A stretch of 64,000 nt of DNA, from the NCBI GenBank assembly GCA_023333565.1, contig JAJKFH010003173.1, positions 2,046,001 to 2,110,000 on the forward strand, in the 5' to 3' direction. This DNA comes from Puffinus mauretanicus (Eukaryota; Chordata; Aves; Procellariiformes; Procellariidae). Shown piece after piece: positions 45,401-57,220 of the stretch. The notes below the pieces were generated by a model. The model searched no databases. It saw only the letters and a list, made by a program, of their open reading frames with translations, and was not told the origin of the DNA. How positions within the stretch are numbered: position 1 is the first letter of the stretch; every line of letters starts with the position of its first letter. Made by a program: the position numbers and the translations under genes.

Positions 45401-48400
45401 GGGGCTAGTCGGCGTGGGCTGCTCGGCCGCGTCCCTGCCGCGGCACGGAGCCCGGCAGCGATGCGCAGGCAGCGCTGGCTGCCATGGCAGGGTGCCTGGC
45501 CGGGGGAAAGCCGCAGCTGACGGCAGCAAAGTTTTGGGGGAGCAGCAGGGAGGGAAGGAGGAGGAGAGCCCTCCTGCAGACCCCCGTCAGGGCTGGCCCC
45601 GCGTCCCCTGGGCGCTTCCCGAACGCGCAGGGACTGAGCCGAGGGCTGCAGCGGGATTGCCGACTCGGGAAATCTGCTGGAGCTGTTTACAGCTCTCAGC
45701 GACTGGAGCTTTCAGGGCTGTAATGCAAACCCCCCCGTCCCTGTGGCGGGATATTCGCACGCCTCCAGCCCCATACGCTGCCTGTGCCCTGACGCAGGGG
45801 GTCGGGACGGGCCGTTGTCATCTGCTGTGTCACATACCAGGACATAAAGCCCGGGAGAAGCAGGGGGAGGCACGCATAAAGCAAAACCCCGGGTGGGACC
45901 GACGCACGGGAAAAATACAATCACCACGCAAGGAGCTGGCAGCCTGAGGGAGCTAAGAGCCGGGAATCAGCTACTTGTGCCAGGACCAGGTGGTGTCTTG
46001 GCCCACGCCGTGCACTGGGATGGACCCGGATCCGGCCCGCTCACACCGCGGAGAGCGACGGGGAAGGTTGCACCCACCCGATTCTGCCACAGGAGAACAC
46101 GCAATGCACAGAAAACAGAGCCAGCCGACTGATCAGAGACAAGTGTTTGAGACTTCACGTGCAATTAAAAAGACATTAAATGGGATGTCCGAAAAGCAAG
46201 CAGGGCTGACAGCAGGCTCTGGTTCTGCAGAAGCCAGTGGCAGTCTGGAGTCACCCCCCAGGCGCTGCATTTATGCAACGGGGCTGGTGAGGGGCCAAAG
46301 CGAAAGTCCTGGGCGAGAAAGGACACCCGGAGCTTGTGCATTTGGCTCAGCCCAAGCCCGTGGGGTTGCACAGAGCACAGTTTATGTAGCCAGTGCTGCA
46401 GGATCAGGCCCGGATAAGAGCCATTGAGGGAAGCAGAATTCAAGCCCACAGCCTTACGCTGTGCCAGCCCAAAGCCCTCGGCGTGCCCTGCTGATGCTGA
46501 AACCTCAAACCAGCTGTGGCCACAGACCAGAGCATCTGTGCAGCCGCAGACAACGGGCTAAACGAGAAAGGTTCATTTGCAGCTCTGTGGTTTAGTTATT
46601 TCTCAAAAAAGGCAACAAGACAACAACAGCTTAGGAAGTATTTTCAGCCACACATTGAATTGTACAGGCCGGACCGATGAGCTGATGGTGACCTAGATGC
46701 ATGTTTAATGGGGAAGACCGTGCTGCTCCCACAGCTGAGCCGAGCCGAGCGCCGCTCAGCCTCGCGCTTCCCATCGTCTCTCGGGCTGTCCCTACGTCCG
46801 TCCGTGCCCTGGAATTGTAACCTGCCACATCGGAGAGGCTCTGGGTGCAACGCTGCACCTCTGAGCGGCCCTGCGGTGCACAGCACAGCCAGCACTGCCC
46901 GCGCCGGAGCTGGCCCTGCCCAGGTTTAGCCGCTGGGGTGGGTAGCACAAAAATCAACCTGACCTAGCAAGGATGCATTTGAAAGGTTCGGTTCGACAGC
47001 TCCATAAAAGCACCATCCCCAGGTCTCGGTCCCTCCGTATCCTGCAAACGTGAGCTCCCCTAAACCTCCCCACGGACACCGCCCTTGCAACAGCGGCGAA
47101 GCCTCCCTGCGGGAACACGGCCCTTCCAGGAGACATCGGCTCTGACAGGTCTGGGGCAGGGGCTGCCGTCGGCTGCCTGCGCTGCCGGGCCGCGGGAACA
47201 CACGTGGCTGCAGATAAGCTGACCAGTGCGACCAGGGGAAACGGGCACAGAAGCAACAGCCTCCACTTGGGCTGCTCTGGGCTGGGAATGTATTTCCCTG
47301 AATCACCCCATCCTTTAGCCCGGCACTGCCGGACCCTCCCGGACCAATGCCGGTGCCCGCGCTCACAGCTCTCCGTGCACCACTGGGCGCCGGGAGCGGG
47401 GAGGAGGCAGAGCCGGAGCAGCCCATCACAGACCGATCTGTGATGCGAAGCTGCCAAAGCACAGTTCGACACCAAGAACTAAAATCCTGGGCTCCCTCCA
47501 ACCCAGGCTCTCGCCGCTGCGGCACCGGCACCGTGCACGGCTCCCTGCCCGGGGTCTGGCAGGGGTTATATGAGACCGTCCATATGAGACTGTTGCTTGG
47601 GACAGGCTGAACGTACCACGCGGCAGCGCAGCTCGCCAGCGCCTTCTTCCCAAACCGGTCTTGGCTGTCGGCCCCGCAGTGGGGAAGCAGCGCTGGAGGG
47701 ACCCGGCTGGTGCCTGCACCCCAGCCCGGGGAGGGCACAGCCCTGAGCTGACCTGAGCATCCCCGCAGGCCACGTAACCCTACGGGAGTTGCTTCTGCAC
47801 ACGGAGCTGTCAGCAGCTCCTGAGTTTCTCGGTCTGTCCTCTCGGGAGGACAGGATCTCATAGGTAAAAGCCTCCCCTCCCCATCTGGCTGCCAGTTTGC
47901 GTGAGCAACCTCTGTGCGTGCCAGCGCTGAGCCCCTTCCCTGCACACTCGCCCGCCGTTTGCAGGCACTGGCAGGGGGCTGTGGTACCATCCATGCCAAA
48001 AGGCACAGAGAAGAGCAGATTCCCCGGTAAGTTAAACCCACCAGGAGCAAAAACCAGCTGTGCCTACCGTACGGTGCCCAGCTGTGCTGGGGAAGAGACT
48101 CCGATCCCACCCCAGCAAGGGTGGATTTTGCAGCCTGGCCAAGCCCCGGGCCGTGGACGCCTCCAAGCATGACAGAGGACAGATTACCGAGGGACGTTCA
48201 TCTTTGGTTTAACATCTCTCACAGCATCGCTTCTCGTTTTAGCATGGGAGCCAGAGGTCACTTCCCATCGCTCTTCCGCCGCCTCAGCAGGGCAGGAAAA
48301 ATCCCCAGCTGCATGAGACACTCTGGAAAACACCCCCCCTGCTCCGAGCTCCGCTTGCCATTTCCCTCATTTAAAGCGCTGCAGCTGTGCAGCTGAGCTT

Positions 48401-51400
48401 TTTGGGGGACAGAAGAGCTTTTCGGGGCTGCCAGGCACAGCCCCGCTTCGGTGCTGCGACTCGGTCCTCCCAGTGGTCAGCTGTAATGGCCCCCCCCCAC
48501 CTCCTGCCAGCTCACGGCCCCCCGCAAACCCTGCCTGAGCTGCCAGGCTGTCCCTGGCCTCGGGGAAGGATGGAAGAGCACAGATTTCCCCAGAGGAGGC
48601 TGAAGAAGTGAGGATTTGGTAAACGCCAGGATGCTCAGCATGAGACTTTGCAGGCAGCCTGCTGCAACCAGCCCTGGAGAGCATTTGTTTACCTCTTGGG
48701 GACCTCAGGCAGCTTGGTTCATAGGAGACAACCTGTGCTCAGCGCCCCAGCACACGGGGAGGGTTAGGGTTAGCAAATAATTGCAGAAGTAAGAACGTCA
48801 CCTATTAATGCCCCAGCAAAGCGAGGTGAAGCAGTGGTGCAGCATCTCCCCTCCCGAGGGCACAGCCTCCTTTCCACACGATACAAAAATCCTGCCGGCA
48901 CGGGAAAAGTGGGGATTTTGCAAGGAAATTACCCGAGAAGTTGGTGGCGGGCTCCCCTTCATCCTTAGCACCAGCGCTGCTTTAGATTTAGTCCAGTGCT
49001 TAGAAAGTGGCAGCTATGTTTTTCAGGGCCTGCCTGTAAGAGGCAAATTGAAAAATAAATAAACCCCAGCTCCCATGCAAAGAAAATCCCTGGATGGCCA
49101 CAAAATCACAGCACATTCGGTGTGTGCTGGTGTTGCGTGGTGCAGAATCCAGCCCTGACCGCCTACAACGTCCCGGTCCGAGCATCTCAGCCAAGAGACC
49201 GGTCAGCTAGTGGTGCAACACAAACACGGCAAATTTCGGACTTGGGCTCTGCCTTTGCTGGCCGGCATGGGCAGCAGCTGGGGCTGGGCTTAGCAGGAAC
49301 GCGCAGGGCCTGAACTTAGCATAGAGAAGCAGGTACTAAAAAAAGGAGGAAGACCAGCCGAGCTGCACTAGAGTGTCCCCGATCGGGCTGGGGAAGCTGC
49401 GTATGGATTATCAGGAGCCAGGATGCTGATACAGGTGAAGATCTGCAATTCCACCGCTCCTTAACCTCATGTTCCCGAGTGCATTTGGAGTCCAGAGCAA
49501 GTGGCTTCTTGGCTAAGACCTCAGCCCTTGCAAGCGGCAGCCGTACAGAGCCCAGCAGCAGCCTGACCTTCGCCTGCAGGTACCACCTTGCTTCTCACCC
49601 CTTAGTCCTGGACACCCCGAGTCCTCGCCTTGCCGGTGCCTAGGAGCTGGAAGGAGAGCAGAGGGGGGTACTTACAAAGACACCCAGCAGAGAATTTAAG
49701 AGCAATATCCTTTTCCCGGGACAGGATTCGGGAGGATGCGGTTCCAGCATGAGGATGCCCTGGTCACTCCTGCAAAGCGCCAGGCCGGTGCTCCGCGAGG
49801 CGGCCGGATCCTCTCCCTCTGCCATGGCTGCGGTTAAGGAGTCGAAGGGCAGAGGATCGTCCGACGTGCGTTTGCAGAGGAGGCACTACCAGGCTCTCAG
49901 GCAGCCAAGAACAAGCAGCACAGGCTGGCGAGCAGGGAGGGAGCCTGGGGGAGCGGGAACAGGCTGGGTGCCGCAGGGGCCGGTCCTGCTCCTCCAACTG
50001 TGCTGGGAGAACAAACAGCACCGCCAAGCGCTGCCTGGCCGGGCTGCCTTCTGAACGACGCAGAGAATAAACAAACGAGCCGCCGCGGTTCCCCGGGCCC
50101 CAGTCTGAGCTGGGATGATGGCACCATCCCACGGGGCTCTCCTGGCAGCAGGTGAGGAGCGTGCCCCTGCACGGCACCCGGCGAAGAGCCCGCATGGAAG
50201 GTGGCTGCGTGGGTACGGACGGGCAGATCCCTGGAGTGGTGGGGATCTGTCCCTGCCTGCCCTGGGCTCGGGGAGCCCCTGTGCCTCTCTGCCCAGCCAC
50301 ACCACGCGGACCCCAGGGTTTCCTAGTTCGACACCACATTCTCCGGGTTGGGGACTGTCCCTTGTGCCCTGGGCTCGCAGGTCACCGGGAGGGACACTGC
50401 AGAGGTGATTCAGTGACCATCCCTCACGGGTGAAGCTATTCAGGGCCCTGCCTACGCTTGGAGAATCTTTGGAAAAATTCCCGCTGTTGTTTTTACTGGA
50501 GGGAGTAACCCCAGGAGCTCCAGCAATGGTGCTGCTATTTCGCTTGCTGGGTGACACCACCAGCAGCACCCCCAGCCCAGGCTGCAGCTGGGTTTTGACG
50601 CCTCTAACAGGGTGCTTGTGCAGCCGGGGGGGGATTTTCGGCAGCTTTTGTATGAAGGGTGTGAGGGGGAAGGCAGGGAGAGGCAGAGCCGCAGCCGCAG
50701 CGAGGCGAGGAGTCACAAGGCAGGACCCTGCTTTGCTCATCCTGACTCAGGAGCCAAATCCTGCTCTCAGCTACAACCCAGCCCACAGCAGGAGAAGAAA
50801 TTGCGCACGGACGTGAACCCTTGCTTCCCCAATCCTGCCCTGTCCACCCTGGGCATCCACCCCGCACACCAGCCGCCCATTCGACCCAAACCCCCCGGGG
50901 CAGGCGGCATGGCGGCGTTTGCTGCGCCTGCCTGTCGGGGAGCGGGAGCTGCTGGTGGGCTGGAAACAACAGCCATATGTCAACGACGGCTGAGGAACAC
51001 GATGTCTTTTGCTAGGGGGGTGAATCAGTACGAGAGTCTGATATTCTTCTTCTCCTGAATTAATTAAGTGGCAATCTCGGGTATCTTTGTCTTCACAGCT
51101 ATTATCTGCTTTTCCCAAACTGCTCCTCGAAGCACCATCCCGATGGGAGTGAGGGAACGAGTTCCCACCGCCTCCCCACGCTCACAGACTCTCATTCCCC
51201 GGTGACACGCGAGGAAACGGAGGCAGAGAGGTGGGAGCCAACCTGCACACGAGCACTCTCGCACCTCCAGTTCCGTGATGCCCGGTTTGCAGCGGAGGTC
51301 AGCAGTTCCCCCCCAAAACTCTTGGCACTTCTAGGGTCTCCGCGCACACCAGTGCTCACCCCCTTGGGACCCTGCCCGGATGCCGGGGGGATGCCCGGCC

Positions 51401-54400
51401 ATGGGGCTGCAGGGAGGGCAGCTTTACACCACCGTTCCATCCATTTACTTTTGCAGCCACTGCTGGCCTATTTTAGCTCCCTCCTCTGGGATTTTAACAC
51501 CCAAACTTGCCTGGAGTTTGGGTGGGAGGGGAGGATGTGCTTTGCCTCCGTCAGCAAATCCTCCTAAAGAGATGCAAGAGACTTCACCCAACACATGGAA
51601 ATGTTGGCCCTGGTTCCCAGCTGGGGAAACTGAGGCAGGCAGTGAGGGGAAACCCCTGCCTGGGTTAGGCATGTGGGGACAGCAACCAAAGCAGTGAGAC
51701 TCGAAGGTCCTGCATCCCCTTAGCTCCTGCCAACTCCTCAGGGATCCTTAGGTGCTCAGCACCTCCAGAAAGCAGGCTACCTGCTCAGGAGCTCAGCTTC
51801 AAACTTCTGGTTTTAGGATCGCTGGCCCCAGCGCCACAAAATTCCCATCGAAGGTGAGTTTTAGGGGCAGCAACGCGCATCCCACCATCCAAGCCAGCCC
51901 AGTGCGCCCCGCCAACCTCCCTTGCTACCGCCACGTCCTCACCCGCCGCAGGGAGAAAGGATACTCAAGAAGTGCCGTGGAGCAATCCTGGCTTCCTACC
52001 AGCAAGTCCCCGGCCCTGGGGCATCTCTCCTCTGTGCTGGAGCCGGGCTTAGGCTGCTCAGCACCCTGATGGGCCCTGCCGGCCCTGGGGGGTCCTGGCT
52101 GGGCTGCGCAGAGTCCCCATCCCTGTCCCCATCCCAGTTGTCGACTGAGACCAGTTCTGGGTAACCGGAGCCGTAGGAGGCGAGAAACCACGTCCCCGCC
52201 CTGAAACCGAAGGCGGTCGGATGCCGGTGGGGCCGGAGGGAGCCAGGGCTGAGCTGGACACGCTGCAGCCAGAAAGCAGATGCCTGAGCAGGGGAGATGA
52301 ACTTTGCCTGACAGCCCCGAGCTGCCGGGGCGAGGGCTGAGCCGTCCCACAGCCTCCCGGGCACCGCTCACCCAAACCCCTCCATGCCCATGGGCCACAG
52401 CCACCCCGGGGGCGGATGCTGAGAAACTGCGGGTTTCTCCCTGCTGACTATAATCCCTCTTGCCCTGATATAGCCACTGACCCAGTGGGCATCTAAATTT
52501 AGCGGGATGAATCCTGCCCCGTGTTCGGAGGGCTGACGCCCTTGAGGCAGCAGGATGGTGGGGATGGGGCCGTAAGGACAGGTCCCCCCTGCAAGGCAGA
52601 GCCCCAGGACGCTGCGGACCACCTCCTGCAGAGACCGGGCAGGCGGCGGGGGAGCGGAGGGAGGAGACGGGAGCAAGGAAACGGCACACTCGGACTACGA
52701 GCCCATAAATAAGCGTGGCTCGCAGCTGCTCAGCAGCCAGCCTGGCCCGCAAGCCCAAAGCTGAGACGTGGCACGAAGCCCCCCTGCTCCCCCCCGTCCC
52801 TCCCTTGTATCTCATGGGAGAAGCATCCGCGCCGGGGGGCCAAGGCGGCTGCGGGAGGGGCACGGGGGACGCGGGCAGCGGCGGCAGCTGGTTCTGTCAC
52901 TTGCCGAGGGACGCCGAGGGCAGACGGGCAGGGAGCCCGGCCAGCGTCCGGCCCTCGCAGCCCTCGGGGGATGCTCCGTGGGTCCGAGCCGTGCTGCCGG
53001 CCGGGGCTGAGCACTTGCACTCATGACACTTGTGAGCGGATCCCTCTGGGATGCCGGGGAGAAGCCGGCTGGGGGTGCGCACAGACAGACGGACGGACGG
53101 TAAGGTGCACGCCGGTGCGGTAACGCTGCCCTCTAACGGCCACCGGCCCCGGATCCAGCCCGCTCGCACCGGCTCCCTCCCGCTCGCCCCCCGCCGCGGC
53201 GCGGTGCGGGTTACAGGGGCTCGGAGGGACCCCGAGGCCCCGGCGCAAGGCGGGGGCTCACCTGGACGTGGACCATGCCGCAGTCCCCGCAGGCGTCCGT
53301 GCAGCTCCCCGGCAGCACCAGGCACAAAACCCCGCGGCCACTCCGGTCCAGCTCCGGCTGCCCCAACGGGGACAGGGACGAGGGTCCCACCGGGATGCTC
53401 TGCCCCGCCAGCACCGGCGCTCGGCTGACCCCACTACCACGGGAGATCGGGGTCTGCGGGGAGACCCCACAGCCGCTGCTGCCGGCGCCGGGGCCTCGGC
53501 GGCCGTCCCGGCCGGTAATGCCCATCTGCCCGCCTCTCCCACAAGATGCTGGCGGGTCACCAGGAGGGGATTAGTGAGATAAGGGGAAAGCTCTCCAGCA
53601 CACTCCCATCGTCACACGTGGTCCCTGTCTGCAGCCTCCCCCTGCCCCAACCATGCCGCTGCCATCACCGCTGTCACACATGCCACCGTGTCTGCAAGCC
53701 GGCACGTCCTCATGTGAAACACCAACACCGGCCATGTGCTCCCTCGGACACACCGACACCAACGTACACCCCAAATACACCACCTCGCTTTGGCTAAGTA
53801 AGCGAGCCACGCACGATGGGACACGCAGGAGAGCGGCTGCTTGAAATCCAGAGGTGCTCCTGGCTGTTGGTACCCGCAGCACCGGAGAAGTGGCTCCCCC
53901 AGCCCACCCGACGGCCTCGCCGGCGAGCGGAGATCCGTGTTAGGGCAAAGCAGAGAGCACGCACTCCATGGGCACACGGCTGCGGTTCTCAGAGCACAGT
54001 CAATGCACAACACCTTGGTCCCAACCTGCGTGCAATTGCCAGCGGGAGGCAGGGGACGTCCTGGCCATCGCACTGTCATCCCACCCTCATCGGGAGCTGC
54101 TCTTTGCACGCACAAGGTGGGCAGCGCACGGCGGGGAAGGCTGGGGGGGGCGAGGAAGTCACGAACACGTGTGCTCCAGGTGGGCATCACACCCTAAAGC
54201 AAAGACTTGTCGCCAGCTCAGTCCCCGATGTGCGGTCCTGGTGACAGACCCTCAGCGGTTGGGGGTTACCGCTTGGTGACGCTCCCCGCAACAGGCAGCC
54301 GTGCCGGGGCATGGGGCAGCCGCAGCTGCAGGCAGCGTGCAGGCAGCGCAGGGGCACGTGAGGCATCTCTCCGACTACACCACGAGCCCCAGCCAGAACC

Positions 54401-57220
54401 GGCGCCCGGTGCCGAATGCCCAGACTGTGCCACAGTCCCGCTCACCTCCTCCAGCCGCCCCGCCTGCTCCCCGCGGCCGCAGCGCCCCGGCAGCTGCCTC
54501 CTGGGGGGACTTAGGGGGTGCAGGGGGGAGGAACCGTGTGTGCCCGGCCCCAGCGGGGCTGAGGGTGGCCCAGCACCAGTGGGGACCGCAGGACAAGGAG
54601 CCGGTGCAGGTGAAGGTAGGGAAGGGAAAATTGCAAGAACCTAATTAAGAAAAAAAAAGGAAAAAAAATCAATAGCTGTTCAAAAAGTGCTTACTGAGGC
54701 TGAGCGATCCCACGAGGGATTAATCCAGCGCGCGCTCAGGCCCTTACGCAATGGATGGAAAATTCAGCATGAAATTTCTGGGGGAAAAATGGCTCTTTCA
54801 CAGGGGCCCTGTGCATCTCTGGGGCGGTGGCTTCCAAACTGAGGGTGAAACGGGGAGGAGGCAGAGGCGTCTGACCCCGGCGGGACAGGGCAGAGGTGAT
54901 GTGAAGCCCAAAGCCCTGGTGCAAACCCGCCTGCCGGGCTCTGGCGGAGCCGTGCCGGGTGTGCTCGAGCCCAGCGCACGGCAGCACCGGCCGTCCCTGC
55001 GGAAGAGGAGCCGGTTTGCTGCGGGCAGGAGGCTGGGATTCCTGAGGGCTATGGAAAAATAATACAACATGAGAATATCACATAGCTCTTGTTTCTCTAA
55101 ATAGGTTATTTTTCCACTGCCCCACAAAGGCCCCAGTATCGTCTCTCTTCTTATTACTCTTTGTGTCATATGCAGTTAATTATTCATTCGCTTTTCGTGC
55201 TCTTTGTGCTGCTCTGCGAGCGGACACGGACCCGCTCTGCTCTCGCCTCCCTCCGGGTGCTTCTGTCCCGGTGTGAACCGCTTTGGCTCGAAGCTTTGGC
55301 CGTAACCCCAGAGGGCTCAGCGGGACCGGGGTCCTTGCAAGGCCGATGCCACGGGCCAGGTGGAAGAAATTTTGGCTGCAGGTGCTCAAATTAACAACCT
55401 GAATGGCCCCTGGCCCTGCTCAGGGACTTGGTCCGGGTGCGGCGCGGGGACTGCCAGGGAAGGGTCGGGGTGCCCTCATTTGCACACAGTAAAGGGAGGA
55501 GAGGAGGACCTGGGCAGCCGTTTCTTGTGAATACAATGACGTGTTTATCCTCTGGGACCAGATTCCCACGTCCTGGCAGTGGCCCCATCCCCACAGGGCT
55601 GTGGCAGGGGAGCAGCGCTGGCACCCGCTGCGAGCGTCAGCTGCAGCTCGGTGCTGAGACAGCCGAGCGAAAACAGAAAGAAAAAGTATCTGGTTGATCC
55701 TCTTTCCATTAGCTCAGAGGGCAACAGAAGTCTCCAGGTCAGATTTCCCCCTCGGAGACTCGGTGCCAAGGAGAGAGGAGCGGCTGGGGGGGGGCGGGCG
55801 TGTGGGAAGCATCGCCCCCAGCCCCTGCACCCGCTGGGTCCCGCTGCTCCGGAGGAGCGCAGGGACCTGACACCCCCGCCGCTATCCCACCCCGGCAGCT
55901 CTGCCCAGCCGCTGCCACCCTATTACACAGCTATTTCTGTAAAAGCCACCCAGCCACCCACCCACGAGCACCCACGGGGTGCCGCAGCCTGCCTGGCCAT
56001 CTCCCCACCCCAAGCCCTTCCACTTTGCCAATTCACTGCTGGGGTTTTCAGGTAGATTAAGAAAAAAAGAGGGTGCATCCAGCCCTCAGGGCTGCACAGA
56101 GTGTGACACCCCCCGAGCTCCAAAGGCCAAGGAGAGAAGTTGACACAGAGAATCCCACCAGCCCCCGGAGCACCTCTCACCGCCTGCACCTTGTCCTCAG
56201 CGTGCCGTGCCGTGCCGCGGCGCTAATCTCAGCTGTTTCATAATTAACGGGGCTAAACGCTAGATGGAAATACCATCCTCTCTATTAGCTCTGCAGAGTG
56301 GTTTAAAAATCACCTCAAATGGGACCAATTAGCAGCTGCCCAGCTGAGCCCTTGTAGACGCCCGGCACTGGGCTGCCCAGGATCCCCTCGGACCCCGCGC
56401 CGGGGGTCCCACCCCACTGGCACAGGGCTCTTGCCAGGCCCCTTGCTCTCTCCCTCAAATCCCGCTCTGGGAATCGGACAGGGGCACATCCCTGCCTTCA
56501 CCTCCCCGCCAGAGGAGCATCAACCCCAGCAGCCTCTGGACCCAGGGCAGGGGCCGCCATCCGCCATCCCGCACGCCCGGTGCCACCAGCGCTGCCGAGG
56601 GACAGCCTCTTCCCGGCAGCTTTGGGGGGCTCTGCACCCAGTCCTGCCCCGGCGCCCCGGCGCGGGCTCATGCCCCCCGGCTGCCCAAGGCTGCTCCCGT
56701 GGCGCAGCCCTACCTTATCGGCCAGGCACTCGGTGTCCTCGGTGAGCAGGTAGACGGTCCCGCTCTCGGCCAGGAGGATGGCAGTGTCGGTGGTGGAGGA
56801 GGACCTGGGGCGGCCCTGGTGCTGATGCAGGATGGCGGTGAGGCTGCTGTCCTGGGGGGCCTTGCGGACGAGGTGGGGGCTCCCTTTCTGGGGCTCCAGC
56901 GAGCTGCTCTTGGCCCGCCGGCTGCCGCTGTGCAGGCTGGTGCCACGCTTGATGGAGGGGCGAGAGCGGATCTGCTGCAGCACCCGGTTGAAGGCGGTGG
57001 GACGCGCCGGGAGGTCGTGCAGGGACATGGCGTAGGAGACGCGGTGCATCTCCGGGGACCGCTCCTTCTCGTCGGGGGAGTCGTGGTCGGACATGCCGTA
57101 GTGTGGCGGCAGCGAGTCCTGCGAGTTCTGGTGCTCCCGCTCCCGCGACCGCCGGCGGCTGTGGAAAAGGTGCTTCAGGCCATGGCCAAACATGGACCCT
57201 TCGGACAGCTGCTGGATTTT
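39467..57220 (-). CDS. TMCC2: TMCC2, transmembrane and coiled-coil domain protein 2 (5' end missing)
   Basis: Four minus-strand exons splice in frame: 57220-56714, 41718-40784, 40475-40340 and 39778-39467 (stop at 39469-39467). They encode about 629 residues against 709 in human; the missing part is the N-terminal segment before [19 protein letters not shown]. The first exon is basic and serine-rich. The second carries the TMCC homology region ([36 protein letters not shown]) and coiled coils. The third continues the coiled coil ([19 protein letters not shown]). The last has a six-glutamine tract, then two hydrophobic helices ([20 protein letters not shown] and [18 protein letters not shown]), then the C-terminal LEHVLLPS. 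The family is anchored in the endoplasmic reticulum membrane. TMCC2 has been linked to apolipoprotein E and amyloid precursor protein biology and is abundant in erythroid cells. Splice sites are all GT..AG and no lesion is seen. The gene runs toward NUAK2, tail to tail. Confidence 0.95.
42438..42580 (+). repeat. MIR/core-SINE relic
   Basis: The clearest SINE fossil in the window. It has CCATTTTACAGATGGAAAAA, then CACTTGCCTGAGGCCACACT, then GACAGAGCCTGGACTGCAACCCAGG, then GTCCTGCC...CTCTCC, in the order of the MIR consensus (core, CACTTGCCCAAGGTCACAC, GCAGAGCC...GAACCCAGG). Recognised from memory. Confidence 0.75.
43224..43245. repeat. T11A11 perfect palindrome
   Basis: Eleven T followed directly by eleven A, a self-complementary 22-mer. 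Such tracts exclude nucleosomes and may extrude. Replication slippage can also generate them. Confidence 0.9.
49676..49825 (-). CDS. TMCC2: Candidate alternative first coding exon of TMCC2 (49.8 kb)
   Basis: On the minus strand a start codon at 49825-49823 lies in a strong context (GCAGCCATGG). It opens 50 codons beginning [17 protein letters not shown] and ending LLNSLLGVF, followed exactly in phase 0 by a perfect donor GTAAGT (49675-49670). The TMCC2 common exon at 41718 needs a phase-0 partner, so splicing would give ...LLGVF joined to [14 protein letters not shown]-family genes, including TMCC1 and TMCC3, use short alternative N-termini at this junction, which makes the arrangement plausible. 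I do not recognise the peptide itself, and no transcript evidence is available. A hydrophobic stretch [11 protein letters not shown] precedes the junction. It may instead be a chance open frame next to a cryptic donor. Confidence 0.45.
51190..51240 (+). repeat. Possible MIR-like fragment
   Basis: CATTCCCCGGTGACACGCGAGGAAACGGAGGCAGAGAGGTGG resembles the MIR core 'GATGAGGAAACTGAGGCAGAGAGG' in a short stretch only. A second short similar piece, GGGGAAACTGAGGCAGGCAG, lies at 51623-51642. Confidence 0.35.
52800..53530 (-). promoter_or_regulatory. TMCC2: Intragenic CpG island in TMCC2, probable alternative promoter
   Basis: High GC and CpG density spans about 700 bases inside the large TMCC2 intron (for example CCGCCGCGGCGCGGTGCGGG near 53190). 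It coincides with a minus-strand splice donor CAG|GTGAGC at 53262/53261. CpG islands inside a gene and next to a first-exon-like donor usually mark alternative promoters. That reading here is an inference. Confidence 0.55.
53262..53525 (-). CDS. TMCC2: Candidate alternative first exon of TMCC2 in the CpG island (53.3 kb)
   Basis: On the minus strand an open frame ends at a consensus donor CAG|GTGAGC (exon end 53262) in phase 0, the phase needed to join the TMCC2 exon at 41718. Two in-frame starts are possible. The nearer, at 53276-53274 in GGCATGG context, would give only MVHVQ before [10 protein letters not shown]. The farther, at 53525, would give 88 residues beginning [11 protein letters not shown] and including a Cys-rich [18 protein letters not shown] segment. 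The short form fits the family habit of compact alternative N-termini. Support is splice phase, donor strength and CpG island; there is no expression evidence. Confidence 0.45.

Larger units (their letters stand above)
41719..56713 (-). other. TMCC2: Large TMCC2 intron
   Basis: A 15-kb intron separates the N-terminal exon from the conserved TMCC core exons. Besides repeats it contains two candidate alternative first exons (49825-49676 and about 53525-53262), and the second lies in a CpG island. No other gene was recognised on either strand. Long open frames within it are GC-driven. Confidence 0.7.

Noticed and set aside
48762..48775. Two TTAGGG-like units (interstitial telomere repeat)
   Set aside because: Only two copies are present, which is within chance expectation.
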